Program-made: the position numbers and the translations under genes
Origin: Paralactobacillus_A sp963926925
GTDB lineage: Bacteria; Bacillota; Bacilli; Lactobacillales; Lactobacillaceae
Assembly (NCBI GenBank): GCA_963926925.1
Contig: CAWUZD010000070.1
Coordinates: 1-44,585, forward strand
Direction: 5' to 3'
Length of the DNA stretch: 44,585 nt
Shown here: one piece after another, positions 34,023 through 42,202 of the stretch
Layout of the letters: each line of letters starts with the position of its first letter
Numbering within the stretch: the stretch's first letter is position 1
Notes under the pieces: generated by a model
Told to the model about the DNA's origin: nothing
Database searches by the model: none
What the model saw: only the letters and a program-made list of their open reading frames with translations

Positions 34023-35549
34023 TTGGCACAGGAAGAAAAAAGTAAAAAAATTGGTACATTAAGTTTAATCTTAATGATTTTTACGTCCTTATTTGGACTA
34101 TCTAATACTACAATTGCCTATGACCAAATGGGTTATGCAGCGATTGTATGGTATGTTTTGGGCGCTTTGCTCTTCTTCTTACCTAGTGGCTTAATGTTTG
34201 CTGAATATGGTTCAACTTTTAAGTCTGCTAAAGGGGGAATTTATTCCTGGTTGGAAGGATCAATTGGTGAAAAACCAGCGTTTATTGGAACCTTTATTTG
34301 GTTATCAGGATGGATTATTTGGTTGGTATCTGAAGCTTCCCGGATGTGGATTCCATTTGCAACAGCATTCGCTGGCTATGATACTACACAAAGTTGGCAC
34401 TTATTTGGGTTATCTTCAACCCAAACAATTGGGGTAATTGCGATTGTTGCAATTTTGGTTATTACTTATTTTTCTAGTCGTGGTGTTGATCAATTTGCTA
34501 AGTTTACTAACTTTAGTGGGGTATTTACATTATTCCTTACAGCAGTATTTATGCTTGCCAGTTTGTTCTTAATTATTATTCACCATGGTCATTTAGCACA
34601 ACCATTTACGGCACAAAGTTTGATTCATTCACCAAACCCACAATTTCAATCACCAGTAGCATTGCTTTCATTTATTTCATATGCAATCTTTGCTTATGCA
34701 GGAATGGAAACAATGAGTGGTGTGATTGATAATGTTAAGGATGCTGAACATACTTTCCCTAAAGCATTAATTATTGCAACATTGTTCATTTTGACAATTT
34801 ATTCAGTTGGTATCTTCCTTTGGGGAATTAGTGCTAACTGGAAACATTTACTTGGTAAGAGCACTACTGATTTAGGAAATGTTTTGTTTGTTTTGATGAA
34901 TAATTTAGGCTATTCAATTGGGATTGGCTTACATTTTTCTAATGCTGCGGCTGTTTCATTAGGTAACTGGTTTGGCCGTTTGATTGGAATTGAAGAATTC
35001 TTAGCTGATACCGGCGCATTATTCGTAATGATTTATTCACCACTTAAGTCATTTATCTTGGGTACTCCTAAGAAATTCTGGCCAAAGAAATTAACTGAAT
35101 TAAATAAAGATGGTGTTCCTGCCCATGCAATGTGGTTACAAGCTATTATTGTTGATATTATTTTATTCGGTGTTTCCTTTGGTGGTAAGGATATGCAAAA
35201 CTTCTATACTGTTTTAACTGATATGGGAAATGTTTCTAATTCATTACCATACTTATTCTTAATTGCAGCGTTTCCATTCTTTAAAGCTAAGAAGAATCTT
35301 GCCCGGCCATTTGTTGCTTATCATAGTAAGACAGCAGTTTGGACGATAACAGCTGTTTCATGGTTCACAGTTTTAATTGGCATTATCTTTACTATTCTTG
35401 ATCCAATTATGACACATGATTACAGCACGGCCTTTTGGACAATCATTGGACCAATTTTCTTTGGAACAGTAGCTTGGGCCTTTTATAGTTATTCTCAACA
35501 TCATGTTCATGAAGAAGAGGAAACCAAGATTTCATCACAAAATGATTAA
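34023..35549 (+). CDS. APC amino-acid antiporter, YjeM/GadC-like
   Basis: A 508-residue amino-acid/polyamine/organocation transporter with about 12-13 helices, most like the YjeM branch of the glutamate/GABA antiporter group (SLFGLSNTTIAYDQMGYAAI, AKGGIYSWLEGSIGE, SYAIFAYAGMETMSG). Its substrate is unknown; GadC relatives exchange glutamate for GABA, but no glutamate decarboxylase gene is near. I chose the TTG at 34023 because GGAGGTG (34010-34016) lies 6 bases upstream; an in-frame TTG at 34008 overlaps that site. Expression is probably controlled by the long leader. Confidence 0.85.
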   Translation: MAQEEKSKKIGTLSLILMIFTSLFGLSNTTIAYDQMGYAAIVWYVLGALLFFLPSGLMFAEYGSTFKSAKGGIYSWLEGSIGEKPAFIGTFIWLSGWIIWLVSEASRMWIPFATAFAGYDTTQSWHLFGLSSTQTIGVIAIVAILVITYFSSRGVDQFAKFTNFSGVFTLFLTAVFMLASLFLIIIHHGHLAQPFTAQSLIHSPNPQFQSPVALLSFISYAIFAYAGMETMSGVIDNVKDAEHTFPKALIIATLFILTIYSVGIFLWGISANWKHLLGKSTTDLGNVLFVLMNNLGYSIGIGLHFSNAAAVSLGNWFGRLIGIEEFLADTGALFVMIYSPLKSFILGTPKKFWPKKLTELNKDGVPAHAMWLQAIIVDIILFGVSFGGKDMQNFYTVLTDMGNVSNSLPYLFLIAAFPFFKAKKNLARPFVAYHSKTAVWTITAVSWFTVLIGIIFTILDPIMTHDYSTAFWTIIGPIFFGTVAWAFYSYSQHHVHEEEETKISSQND

Positions 35550-35574
35550 TAAATTAAATTTAATAAGAAAAAAT

Positions 35575-35605
35575 AAAAAAGATTGCATTTATGCAATCTT
35601 TTTTT
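35575..35605 (+). terminator. Intrinsic terminator before comGA
   Basis: GATTGCAT (35581-35588) and ATGCAATC (35591-35598) form a hairpin with A-run and T-run extensions, ending the yjeM-like unit. Confidence 0.92.
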
Positions 35606-35667
35606 GTTTATCTAAGTGAAATTAATAATCATAATACGTAATTTATATTGATTAAGGAGGTGACAAT

Positions 35668-36660
35668 ATGAATGTCGAGCAAATAGTTAATAATGTTTTA
35701 CAACAATGTATTAATAATCATGTTAATGATTTATTTTTAGTAAAACGTGATCAATATTTTCAAGTTTATACTAAAACAATTACCCAAACAACTCGTCTTA
35801 ATAATTTATCACTGCAAGAAGGCTGTGCATGGTTAAATTATTTAAAATATTGTGGACAAATGAATCTTAGTGAGACACGTCGTCCGCAGTTAGGCTCAAT
35901 AGTTTTGCGGGATAAGCAGCATCGTGATATTTATTTACGTTTATCAGTTGTTGGTGACTTTCGTAATCGTGAATCATTGGTAATTCGTTTTATTTATCCA
36001 TTGATGACACAATTAGCAGTAATTAATGATACGCAATTACAACAATTACAATCATGCTTATGCCAAAATGGATTAATTGTTTTATCAGGACCAATTAACA
36101 CTGGTAAGACAACTACTTTATATTATTTGGCGCAACAAGTGGTTAAACATAAAACGGTTTTAACAATTGAAGATCCAGTTGAAATTATTAATGATGATTT
36201 TATTCAATTACAAGTTAATCAACAAGCGCAGATGACATATAATGAATTATTAAAATTAAGTTTGCGCCATCACCCTGACGTATTAATTATTGGTGAAATT
36301 CGTGATGAACAGACAGCTCATGCTGCAATTCGGGCTGCATTAAGTGGTAGTACGGTTTTAACAACAGTACATGCGCGTTGTGCGTGGGGTGTAATGCAAC
36401 GGTTGTTAGATTTTAATATTGATAAATTGCAGTTACAAAGTTGTTTACAAGCAATTAGTTATCAACAATTATTACCAGTTAAAAATAATTATCAGATTCT
36501 TTTTGATATTATTGCTGGTGATGATTTATTAACTAAGCGTGCCCAACTGCATCATAATAACTGGTTAGACTTGCTTCGGCAAACATATGAGAATGGTCAA
36601 ATTACTGAAGAAGTTTATCAAACGGCATCGGCAAGTTGCCCAACAAGCATCTTTTTTTGA
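35668..36660 (+). CDS. comGA: Competence pilus assembly ATPase ComGA
   Basis: A 330-residue PulE/GspE-type ATPase that powers the competence pilus for DNA uptake. Walker A is GPINTGKT (141-148), where most relatives have a serine or glycine near the fifth position. The Asp box TIEDPVE, Walker B IIGEIRDEQTA and the His box TTVHAR are intact. AAGGAGGTG precedes the ATG. It is the first gene of the comG operon. TACGTAAT (35635-35642) resembles the ComX combox only weakly. The 3' end overlaps the first part of the interrupted comGB. Confidence 0.93.
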   Translation: MNVEQIVNNVLQQCINNHVNDLFLVKRDQYFQVYTKTITQTTRLNNLSLQEGCAWLNYLKYCGQMNLSETRRPQLGSIVLRDKQHRDIYLRLSVVGDFRNRESLVIRFIYPLMTQLAVINDTQLQQLQSCLCQNGLIVLSGPINTGKTTTLYYLAQQVVKHKTVLTIEDPVEIINDDFIQLQVNQQAQMTYNELLKLSLRHHPDVLIIGEIRDEQTAHAAIRAALSGSTVLTTVHARCAWGVMQRLLDFNIDKLQLQSCLQAISYQQLLPVKNNYQILFDIIAGDDLLTKRAQLHHNNWLDLLRQTYENGQITEEVYQTASASCPTSIFF

Positions 36661-37609
36661 GCAATTAGGACAATTATTAAAAAATGGTTTTTCATTGCAA
36701 CAAAGTTTGCAATGCATGATTAATTTAACCCCGCAATTACATAGTATGACAATTCCGCTTCTTAAACAGTTACAATAAGGAATTTCCTTTGATAAGGCAA
36801 TGCAAGGTAACAATTTTGATGAATTAATTATTGAACAAGTAACGATTGCGATTTATCACGGTGATTTAGCAACATGTTTAAATCAAATTGCGCTTTTTTT
36901 GAAAATGCGGTTACGTTATCGTCAACGGTTATAGCAATTATTAATTTATCCACTAGTATTATTGTGCTTGTTATTTTTATTAATTATTGGCTTGCGGTGT
37001 AACGTTATTAGTGAGTTACAGGATGTAATCCAGCAAACGATTATGCCAATTGATATTTTATTACTTGTTTTATTAGGAATTATTTTAATAGGAATATTAT
37101 TAAGCAAATGTTTTGTAACGTATTTAAAACGTCAAACACGTTTACAGCAAGCTGATATTTTATGTCATTTACCCATCATCGGTGTTATTTGGCGTAATTA
37201 TTATCATTATATGCTTATTTTTGATTTAGCTATTTTAGTTAAAAACGGGCTAAGTTTTACGCAGATCTGTCAAGCAATTAATAAGCAACGGTATGGATCA
37301 GTTTTAAGTGATTTAGTAATGCAAGTACGATTACATTTGCATAATGGTAATGACTTGGTTTCATTTATTGAGCATACCGTATTATTGCCCCAAGAATTAG
37401 TATTATTTATCAATCAAGGATGTTCTTATCAAGAATTAGGAATTGCTTTGCAATTTTTAGCAGAAACACAATTTCGTAATTTACAGCAACGCTTAATGAA
37501 AATGTTGGTATGGTTACAACCCTTAATGTTTTTATTAATTGCACTAATCATTGTTGCTGTTTATTTAAGTGTTTTATTACCGGTTTACCAAATGATGGAG
37601 GGATTTTAA
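36587..37609 (+). pseudogene. comGB: comGB interrupted by two in-frame stop codons
   Basis: One reading frame from 36587 to 37609 (about 340 codons, normal ComGB length) reads as a complete GspF/ComGB polytopic protein. It starts MRMVKLLKKF and has FFEQLGQLLKNGFSLQQSL, GISFDKAM and a matching second GspF repeat (IFDLAILVKNGLSFTQI). Two stops break it: TAA at 36776-36778 (in KQLQ-stop-GISF) and TAG at 36932-36934 (in RQRL-stop-QLLIYP). There is no frameshift. Each could arise from a glutamine codon by one C-to-T change (CAA to TAA, CAG to TAG). The last segment could restart at a TTG (36962), but no ribosome binding site is visible. Without the membrane platform the pilus should not assemble, unless the stops are read through or are sequencing errors. 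Confidence 0.88.
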
Positions 37610-37941
37610 TGCGTAATCATTCATTACGAAAATTACCAGGTTTTACTTTATTAGAAATGGTAGTCGTTATTTTTATTATTTCACTGTTGATTTTATTAAT
37701 TTTACCAAATTTAACCCAGCAAAAGCATACCGCTGAAGCCAAAACTGACGCTGCTTTGGCCTCAACAATTCAAACACAAATTGAACTTTATGAAGACGAA
37801 GCAGGTACTCATGCAGCTGATAATTTTAATTCTTTTAATGATTTGGAAAAGGCTAAGATTATTACTAGTCGGCAATGTGCACAAGCACAACGGCGTGGTT
37901 TGACTATTAAAGCTGGTGAAGTAAGTAGTGCAAAATCATGA
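37609..37941 (+). CDS. comGC: Competence major pseudopilin ComGC
   Basis: A 110-residue type IV pilin-like protein, the main pilus subunit for DNA uptake. The prepilin peptidase site is PG-FTLLEMVVV, with Glu5 followed by a 20-residue hydrophobic helix. The ATG overlaps the comGB stop (TAATG), and GGAGGG lies 6 bases upstream. The longer frame from 37510 just re-reads comGB. Processing needs ComC, which is not in this window. It overlaps comGD by 4 bases. Confidence 0.93.
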   Translation: MRNHSLRKLPGFTLLEMVVVIFIISLLILLILPNLTQQKHTAEAKTDAALASTIQTQIELYEDEAGTHAADNFNSFNDLEKAKIITSRQCAQAQRRGLTIKAGEVSSAKS

Positions 37942-38363
37942 AATTAAAAGCATTTACACTGTTAGAAGCAGTGATTACATTAGGTTTAACGGTCTTATTA
38001 ATTATTATGCCTACATTTACATGTCATCATTATCAAAAGACAATTTCATTATTAATGTTTAAACGTGAATTAATAACTAATTGGGAAACATTACGATGTC
38101 AGTGTTATCTCAATGACTGTTTAGGGGTAGTAAAAATGAATGATCAAAATATTAAGTTTATTGTTTTGCGTAATAGTGGGTCTAAAACAGTCAAAGTTAA
38201 TATTCCATCATTTCTTAAAATTGCACCACATGCCGATTTCAAAATAAATAAACGTCATGCAATTACACCGACAACACTATCGTTTGCTGATAAGCAAACA
38301 CATGATATTCATCGTTTTAATATTCAAATGGGATGGGGCAGTATTATTTATGAAAAAATGTAA
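37938..38363 (+). CDS. comGD: Minor pseudopilin ComGD
   Basis: A 141-residue minor pilin-like protein with the short basic leader MKLKA and the processing site before FTLLEAVITLG, then one hydrophobic helix. The rest is not strongly conserved, as is usual for ComGD. The start overlaps the comGC stop by four bases (ATGA), so translation is coupled. Confidence 0.87.
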   Translation: MKLKAFTLLEAVITLGLTVLLIIMPTFTCHHYQKTISLLMFKRELITNWETLRCQCYLNDCLGVVKMNDQNIKFIVLRNSGSKTVKVNIPSFLKIAPHADFKINKRHAITPTTLSFADKQTHDIHRFNIQMGWGSIIYEKM

Positions 38364-38643
38364 AGGAATTGTTTTATCAGAAAGTGTTATTGGTTTATTT
38401 TTGTCATTGTTAGCGTTAGTCGGTTTACTATGTCAACTGCAAGCGACGATTAATCATCTTAATGAACGAATTAATAAGGTTCAGTTAAAACAAGTAGCTA
38501 TTATGTCATTACGTGAACTGCATAATACCCAACAACTTAAACATCATTGTTATACCCTTAATTCTAAAGAATATCACGTAATGCAAGTTGAAAATGGCAT
38601 TAAGGTGCGTAGTGGGAAAGATATTTATGAAGTTAACTGGTAA
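38350..38643 (+). CDS. comGE: Minor pseudopilin ComGE
   Basis: A 97-residue small protein with a ComGE-like start, MKKCKGIVLSESVIGLF, which has a pilin-like Glu and one hydrophobic helix (about 7-30). The ATG at 38350 lies within the end of comGD (14-base overlap). The open frame continues upstream only as an overlap with comGD. The assignment rests on position between comGD and comGF and on the pilin-like N-terminus. Confidence 0.8.
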   Translation: MKKCKGIVLSESVIGLFLSLLALVGLLCQLQATINHLNERINKVQLKQVAIMSLRELHNTQQLKHHCYTLNSKEYHVMQVENGIKVRSGKDIYEVNW

Positions 38644-39118
38644 ATTAACAGCTTTTATGCTTTTAGAACATCTTATTAATTTATTATTAGTTAGTTTGTG
38701 CATGATGGTAATTGTTAATATTCTTCATTTATCAAAATATGCAGTACATTATCAAGGCAAATTAGCTGCAGTAAACTTTGCTAATGCTTGTGTGTTAATT
38801 GATGATTTAGTTAGTGTCAGTGAAGTATCACAAGCTAAACAAATAATATTTAAACCAATTCAACCTAATGACCGTGGATATTTATTAGATAATGAATATC
38901 AAATTGATTTTTATGATAAGAAGCAAATGCTGCGCCTTCAATCAAGTGATCATAAGGGACATATGCCATTATTATTAAATGTAAAAAAAGCTGAATTGCA
39001 GTTTGAAAATGAACATACGCTATGTTTAACGACAACATTGACTAATAAAAAATACCAAGTTTACTTTTATCCACAACATTTTAAAGGACAATCATTAAAT
39101 AAAAAAAGTAAGTGCTAA
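38627..39118 (+). CDS. comGF: Minor pseudopilin ComGF
   Basis: A 163-residue protein of the ComGF family: the N-terminal helix begins LTAFMLLEHLINLLL with the conserved Glu, and the soluble domain has the beta-rich pattern of ComGF (the region around DNEYQIDFYD and LRLQSSDHKG). The ATG at 38627 follows GGGAAAG by 7 bases and overlaps the end of comGE by 17 bases. The open frame from 38588 lacks a ribosome binding site. Confidence 0.85.
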   Translation: MKLTGKLTAFMLLEHLINLLLVSLCMMVIVNILHLSKYAVHYQGKLAAVNFANACVLIDDLVSVSEVSQAKQIIFKPIQPNDRGYLLDNEYQIDFYDKKQMLRLQSSDHKGHMPLLLNVKKAELQFENEHTLCLTTTLTNKKYQVYFYPQHFKGQSLNKKSKC

Positions 39119-39122
39119 TATT

Positions 39123-39383
39123 TTGGTTCCAGTTGTTACTACCTTAATGATTATAATTGTAGTAATTTTGTCATTATGTAATTATGAATATGTGCAACGG
39201 CAACGCTTAATAACTTTGGATAATCATTATCAAGCCCAATTATGTGCACAGCAATTACAATTAGGGCATTATGAACATTACACTAATTCGTTTGGTAAAG
39301 CACAACATACACCACAACACATTAAAGTATGGCTTAAAAATGGCTATTATGAAGATTTTTTAATTGATGATAGTGATTTGTAA
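39123..39383 (+). CDS. comGG: Minor pilin-like protein ComGG
   Basis: An 86-residue protein in the comGG position, with one N-terminal hydrophobic helix (about 2-19) and no classical prepilin site, as in other ComGG proteins. Sequence similarity is weak, so the call is mainly positional. The start is uncertain: TTG at 39123 is the only usual start codon near the beginning of the frame after a stop at 39096, and no clear ribosome binding site is seen. Confidence 0.65.
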   Translation: MVPVVTTLMIIIVVILSLCNYEYVQRQRLITLDNHYQAQLCAQQLQLGHYEHYTNSFGKAQHTPQHIKVWLKNGYYEDFLIDDSDL

Positions 39384-39436
39384 ATCTTGCGAGATAATAG
39401 GCTTATCGCTAGAATAATTAATAGAATTATTAAGGA

Positions 39437-40453
39437 GTGATAAGTACGGATAATCAAGCAGTAACAGCTTTATATGATCAACTTAATGAAGCAACGGCAA
39501 CTTTACAAGCTGCTTTGAAAGTACCATACCTTGATGCATTAATTGAAACATGTGATAACCTGGAAAATAATGATGTCCATGTTGAAAATGATGCGCCTGA
39601 TGAAGCAACAGTAGCTAAATTAAAGCAAATGTATGCACTAATTAATTTGCATCAATATGATGCTGAACAAATTCGGCAAGCATGGCAATTAGCTGTTTTA
39701 AAGGGAATGCGTGATCAACATATTGAAGCTAATAAACAATTAACACCAGATGCAATTGGTTTGTTAATTGTCTTTTTGATTGAAACATTTACTAAGTTAA
39801 GTAATGATGATCAAATTTTAGATGTAGCAGTTGGTACTGGTAATTTATTAGCGACAATTTTGAATCATTTGCAAAATGATTTGCATATTAAATTAACTGG
39901 AATTGGAATTGATAATGATGAAGATTTATTGGCATTAGCAAGTAGCAGTTTTGCTTTAGAAAAACTTGATGTTAATTTGTACCATCAAGATAGTATTGAT
40001 TCATTAATGGTTAAGGACGTTGCAATTGCAGTAAGTGACTTGCCAGTTGGTTATTATCCTCAAGATGATAAAGTAAAGAAGTTTGCAACTCATGCTGAAA
40101 ATCTGCATTCATATGCTCATCATTTGTTAATTGAACAAAGTATGCGTTATGTTAAACCAAATGGTTTTGGTTTCTTTATTGTTCCTAGTCAGTTATTTAA
40201 TTCTGATCAGGCTAAACTTTTGATGGATTGGATGACTAAGGATGTCTACTTCCAAGGTTTATTAAACTTACCAAAATCATTCTTCATGAGTGAAAGTGCT
40301 CAAAAAGCTGTTTTGATTTTACAAAAACCAGGTGATCATGCTAAACAAGCTCAACCAGTATTAGTTGGTGAATTTCCTGATTTTCATAAGCAAGACGAAT
40401 TTAGTGCTTTTTTACAAGAAATTAGACAATGGCAACAAGATAATCTTAAATAA
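39437..40453 (+). CDS. YtxK-like class I SAM-dependent methyltransferase
   Basis: A protein of about 335-338 residues in the N6-adenine-methyltransferase-like YtxK group, which follows comG in many Bacillota. The SAM-binding motif DVAVGTGNLLA (about 132-142) and the motif SDLPVGYYPQ, where relatives have NPP[YF]-type residues, are visible. A late FIVPSQLF also fits. Its target is unknown. The start is odd: the ribosome binding site AAGGAG (39432-39437) overlaps the GTG at 39437, and the codon at the right distance (39446) is ACG. The next in-frame ATG is about 65 codons later. ackA, the usual next gene, is absent. Confidence 0.82.
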   Translation: MISTDNQAVTALYDQLNEATATLQAALKVPYLDALIETCDNLENNDVHVENDAPDEATVAKLKQMYALINLHQYDAEQIRQAWQLAVLKGMRDQHIEANKQLTPDAIGLLIVFLIETFTKLSNDDQILDVAVGTGNLLATILNHLQNDLHIKLTGIGIDNDEDLLALASSSFALEKLDVNLYHQDSIDSLMVKDVAIAVSDLPVGYYPQDDKVKKFATHAENLHSYAHHLLIEQSMRYVKPNGFGFFIVPSQLFNSDQAKLLMDWMTKDVYFQGLLNLPKSFFMSESAQKAVLILQKPGDHAKQAQPVLVGEFPDFHKQDEFSAFLQEIRQWQQDNLK

Positions 40454-40456
40454 TAA

Positions 40457-40500
40457 AAGACCTCATTAGGAATTTACTAATGAGGTCTTATTTTATTTTT
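40457..40500. terminator. Bidirectional terminator methyltransferase / permease
   Basis: AAGACCTCATTAG (40457-40469) and its complement (40477-40489) form a perfect 13-bp stem with a 7-base loop, followed by a T-rich tract. It lies between convergent genes. Confidence 0.92.
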
Positions 40501-41842
40501 GAACGTATCTATACATTAAGTTAAGTGCTAACAACCAAATAATTGATAATACTAACGCAATTAAGGTTTGTTTTTGGCAACATAAAATTACAATGATAAA
40601 AGCTAGAAAAATTAAAACTAAGTAATCAGCCCAAGGTTCAAATGGTGCTTTGAATGGGTTATGTTGAGCCTTAGGTGATTTTGAATAACGTAAATGCGCT
40701 AGAATAATACTACCCCAGACGAATAAGAAACAAGTAGTTGAAATTGATGAAACTAATGTAAATACACCATTAGGAATAAAGATATTCAAAATAACAGCAA
40801 TCGCAATGACAATTGCTGAAATAATTAATCCAGCCTGCGGAACTTGCTTTTTAGAAAGTCGTCCTAATTGGCGTAAATGTTCATTTTTACTATCAAGTGC
40901 TAATGAAAATAGCATTCTTCCGGTTGTAAATAAAGCACTGTTACATGCGGAAGCTGATGCAGTAATTACTACAAAGTTGATAATAGCAGCAGCGGCCTTA
41001 ACACCAAGATCATTAAAGACCTGAACAAAAGGACTAGCATTAGTAGCAACTTGATTCCATGGATAAATGCACATTATAACGAATAAAGAACCAACATAAA
41101 ATAAAATAATTCGTAATGGTAAACTATTAATTGCTTTAGGCAGGACATGTTCAGGATCAGCTGTTTCGGAAGCAGTCATACCAACAACTTCAATTCCTAC
41201 AAAGCTAAAGACGACCATCTGAAATGATAATCCAAAGCCCTTCAAACCACGTGGGAAAAAGCCACCATGATTTACTAAATTAGTAACACTAGCATAACCA
41301 GTAGGGGTTTTAAAGTGAAATAAAATGAGGGCTAAGCCAATTACGATTAATGCTACAATTGCTACAATTTTAATTAGTGCAAACCAAAATTCGGTCTCAC
41401 CAAATAATGCTACTGTAATTAAGTTAAAAGCTAATAAAATAATTAAAACAACTAAGCCAGGAATCCATTGTGGTAAATTTGGAAACCAAAATTGCATATA
41501 CAAACCAAGAGCAGTTACATCACTCATTGCCATGGCAATCCAACACATCCAGTAAGTCCAGCCAATAATAAAACTAGCACGACTACCTAAATAAGTATGA
41601 ATAATGTCAACAAATGAAGCGTGGTCTAAGTCAGCTAATAGTAATTCACCTAAGGCACGCATAATCCAAAAACAGATTATTCCTGTCAATAAATAGGCTA
41701 ATAAAATTGAAGGACCGGCAAAATGAATTGATTCACCTGATCCTAAGAATAAACCAGTTCCGATTGTGCCACCAATGGCAATAAGTTGTACATGCCGATT
41801 TTTTAAATTACGTGCTAATTTAGGCTGCTGATTAGAATCCAT
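40493..41842 (-). CDS. APC family amino-acid permease
   Basis: A 449-residue amino-acid permease of the AAT branch (AnsP/GabP/CycA/ProY-like) with 12 helices. Landmarks are NRHVQLIAIGGTIGTGLFLGSG at the first helix (substrate backbone binding), WTYWMCWIAMAM, and FSFVGIEVVGMTASETADPE after TM6. Relatives import proline, D-alanine/glycine, GABA or aromatic amino acids; the substrate is not resolvable here. On the minus strand GGAGG lies just before the ATG. A single-gene unit; it sits where ackA is found in many relatives. Confidence 0.9.
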   Translation of the reverse strand: MDSNQQPKLARNLKNRHVQLIAIGGTIGTGLFLGSGESIHFAGPSILLAYLLTGIICFWIMRALGELLLADLDHASFVDIIHTYLGSRASFIIGWTYWMCWIAMAMSDVTALGLYMQFWFPNLPQWIPGLVVLIILLAFNLITVALFGETEFWFALIKIVAIVALIVIGLALILFHFKTPTGYASVTNLVNHGGFFPRGLKGFGLSFQMVVFSFVGIEVVGMTASETADPEHVLPKAINSLPLRIILFYVGSLFVIMCIYPWNQVATNASPFVQVFNDLGVKAAAAIINFVVITASASACNSALFTTGRMLFSLALDSKNEHLRQLGRLSKKQVPQAGLIISAIVIAIAVILNIFIPNGVFTLVSSISTTCFLFVWGSIILAHLRYSKSPKAQHNPFKAPFEPWADYLVLIFLAFIIVILCCQKQTLIALVLSIIWLLALNLMYRYVQK

Positions 41843-41926
41843 AAATTAACCTCCATATAAAGTGAATCAACTAACATTATAAACGAAATTACAATTACTA
41901 ATGAATAAAAATTCAATAAAGTAAAT

Positions 41927-41962
41927 AAAACTACTTATTTTTCATTGAAAATAAGTAGTTTT
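41927..41962 (-). terminator. Intrinsic terminator of the GT2 / small-protein unit
   Basis: AAAACTACTTATTTT (41927-41941) and its complement (41948-41962) form a perfect 15-bp stem with a 6-base loop. Read on the minus strand it follows the small membrane protein gene and ends in a T-rich stretch. Confidence 0.88.
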
Positions 41963-41965
41963 TAT

Positions 41966-42202
41966 TTACTTGTTTCTAAAAATGACAATTCCTAAAGCGA
42001 TGATAAAAAAGAAAATTCCTAACCAAAAACAGATAAAAATACTAGGATTAAAATTAACATGCCAAATAAATAAACTAATGATACTTAAAAATGCTAGTAA
42101 AACAGCCGCATAATTAAGATATTGGCTATGACGTGGATATAAACTCCAAGCACTACTAATAGCTAAAATGCCGCTAATGATAAATAAAATTGCACTAATC
42201 AT
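41966..42202 (-). CDS. Small hydrophobic membrane protein, unknown function
   Basis: A 78-residue protein with about three hydrophobic segments (about 1-18, 29-48, 52-74) and a short basic end (FRNK). I do not recognise a family. The ATG at 42202 overlaps the end of the glycosyltransferase gene by 8 bases (ATGATTAG) and no separate ribosome binding site is seen, so its translation is probably coupled. The coupling suggests a role with that glycosyltransferase, but this is inference. Confidence 0.7.
   Translation of the reverse strand: MISAILFIISGILAISSAWSLYPRHSQYLNYAAVLLAFLSIISLFIWHVNFNPSIFICFWLGIFFFIIALGIVIFRNK

Noticed and set aside
35635..35642. ComX/SigH combox TACGAATA upstream of comGA
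   Set aside because: TACGTAAT matches only five of eight positions and no well-placed partner element was found; too weak to call.
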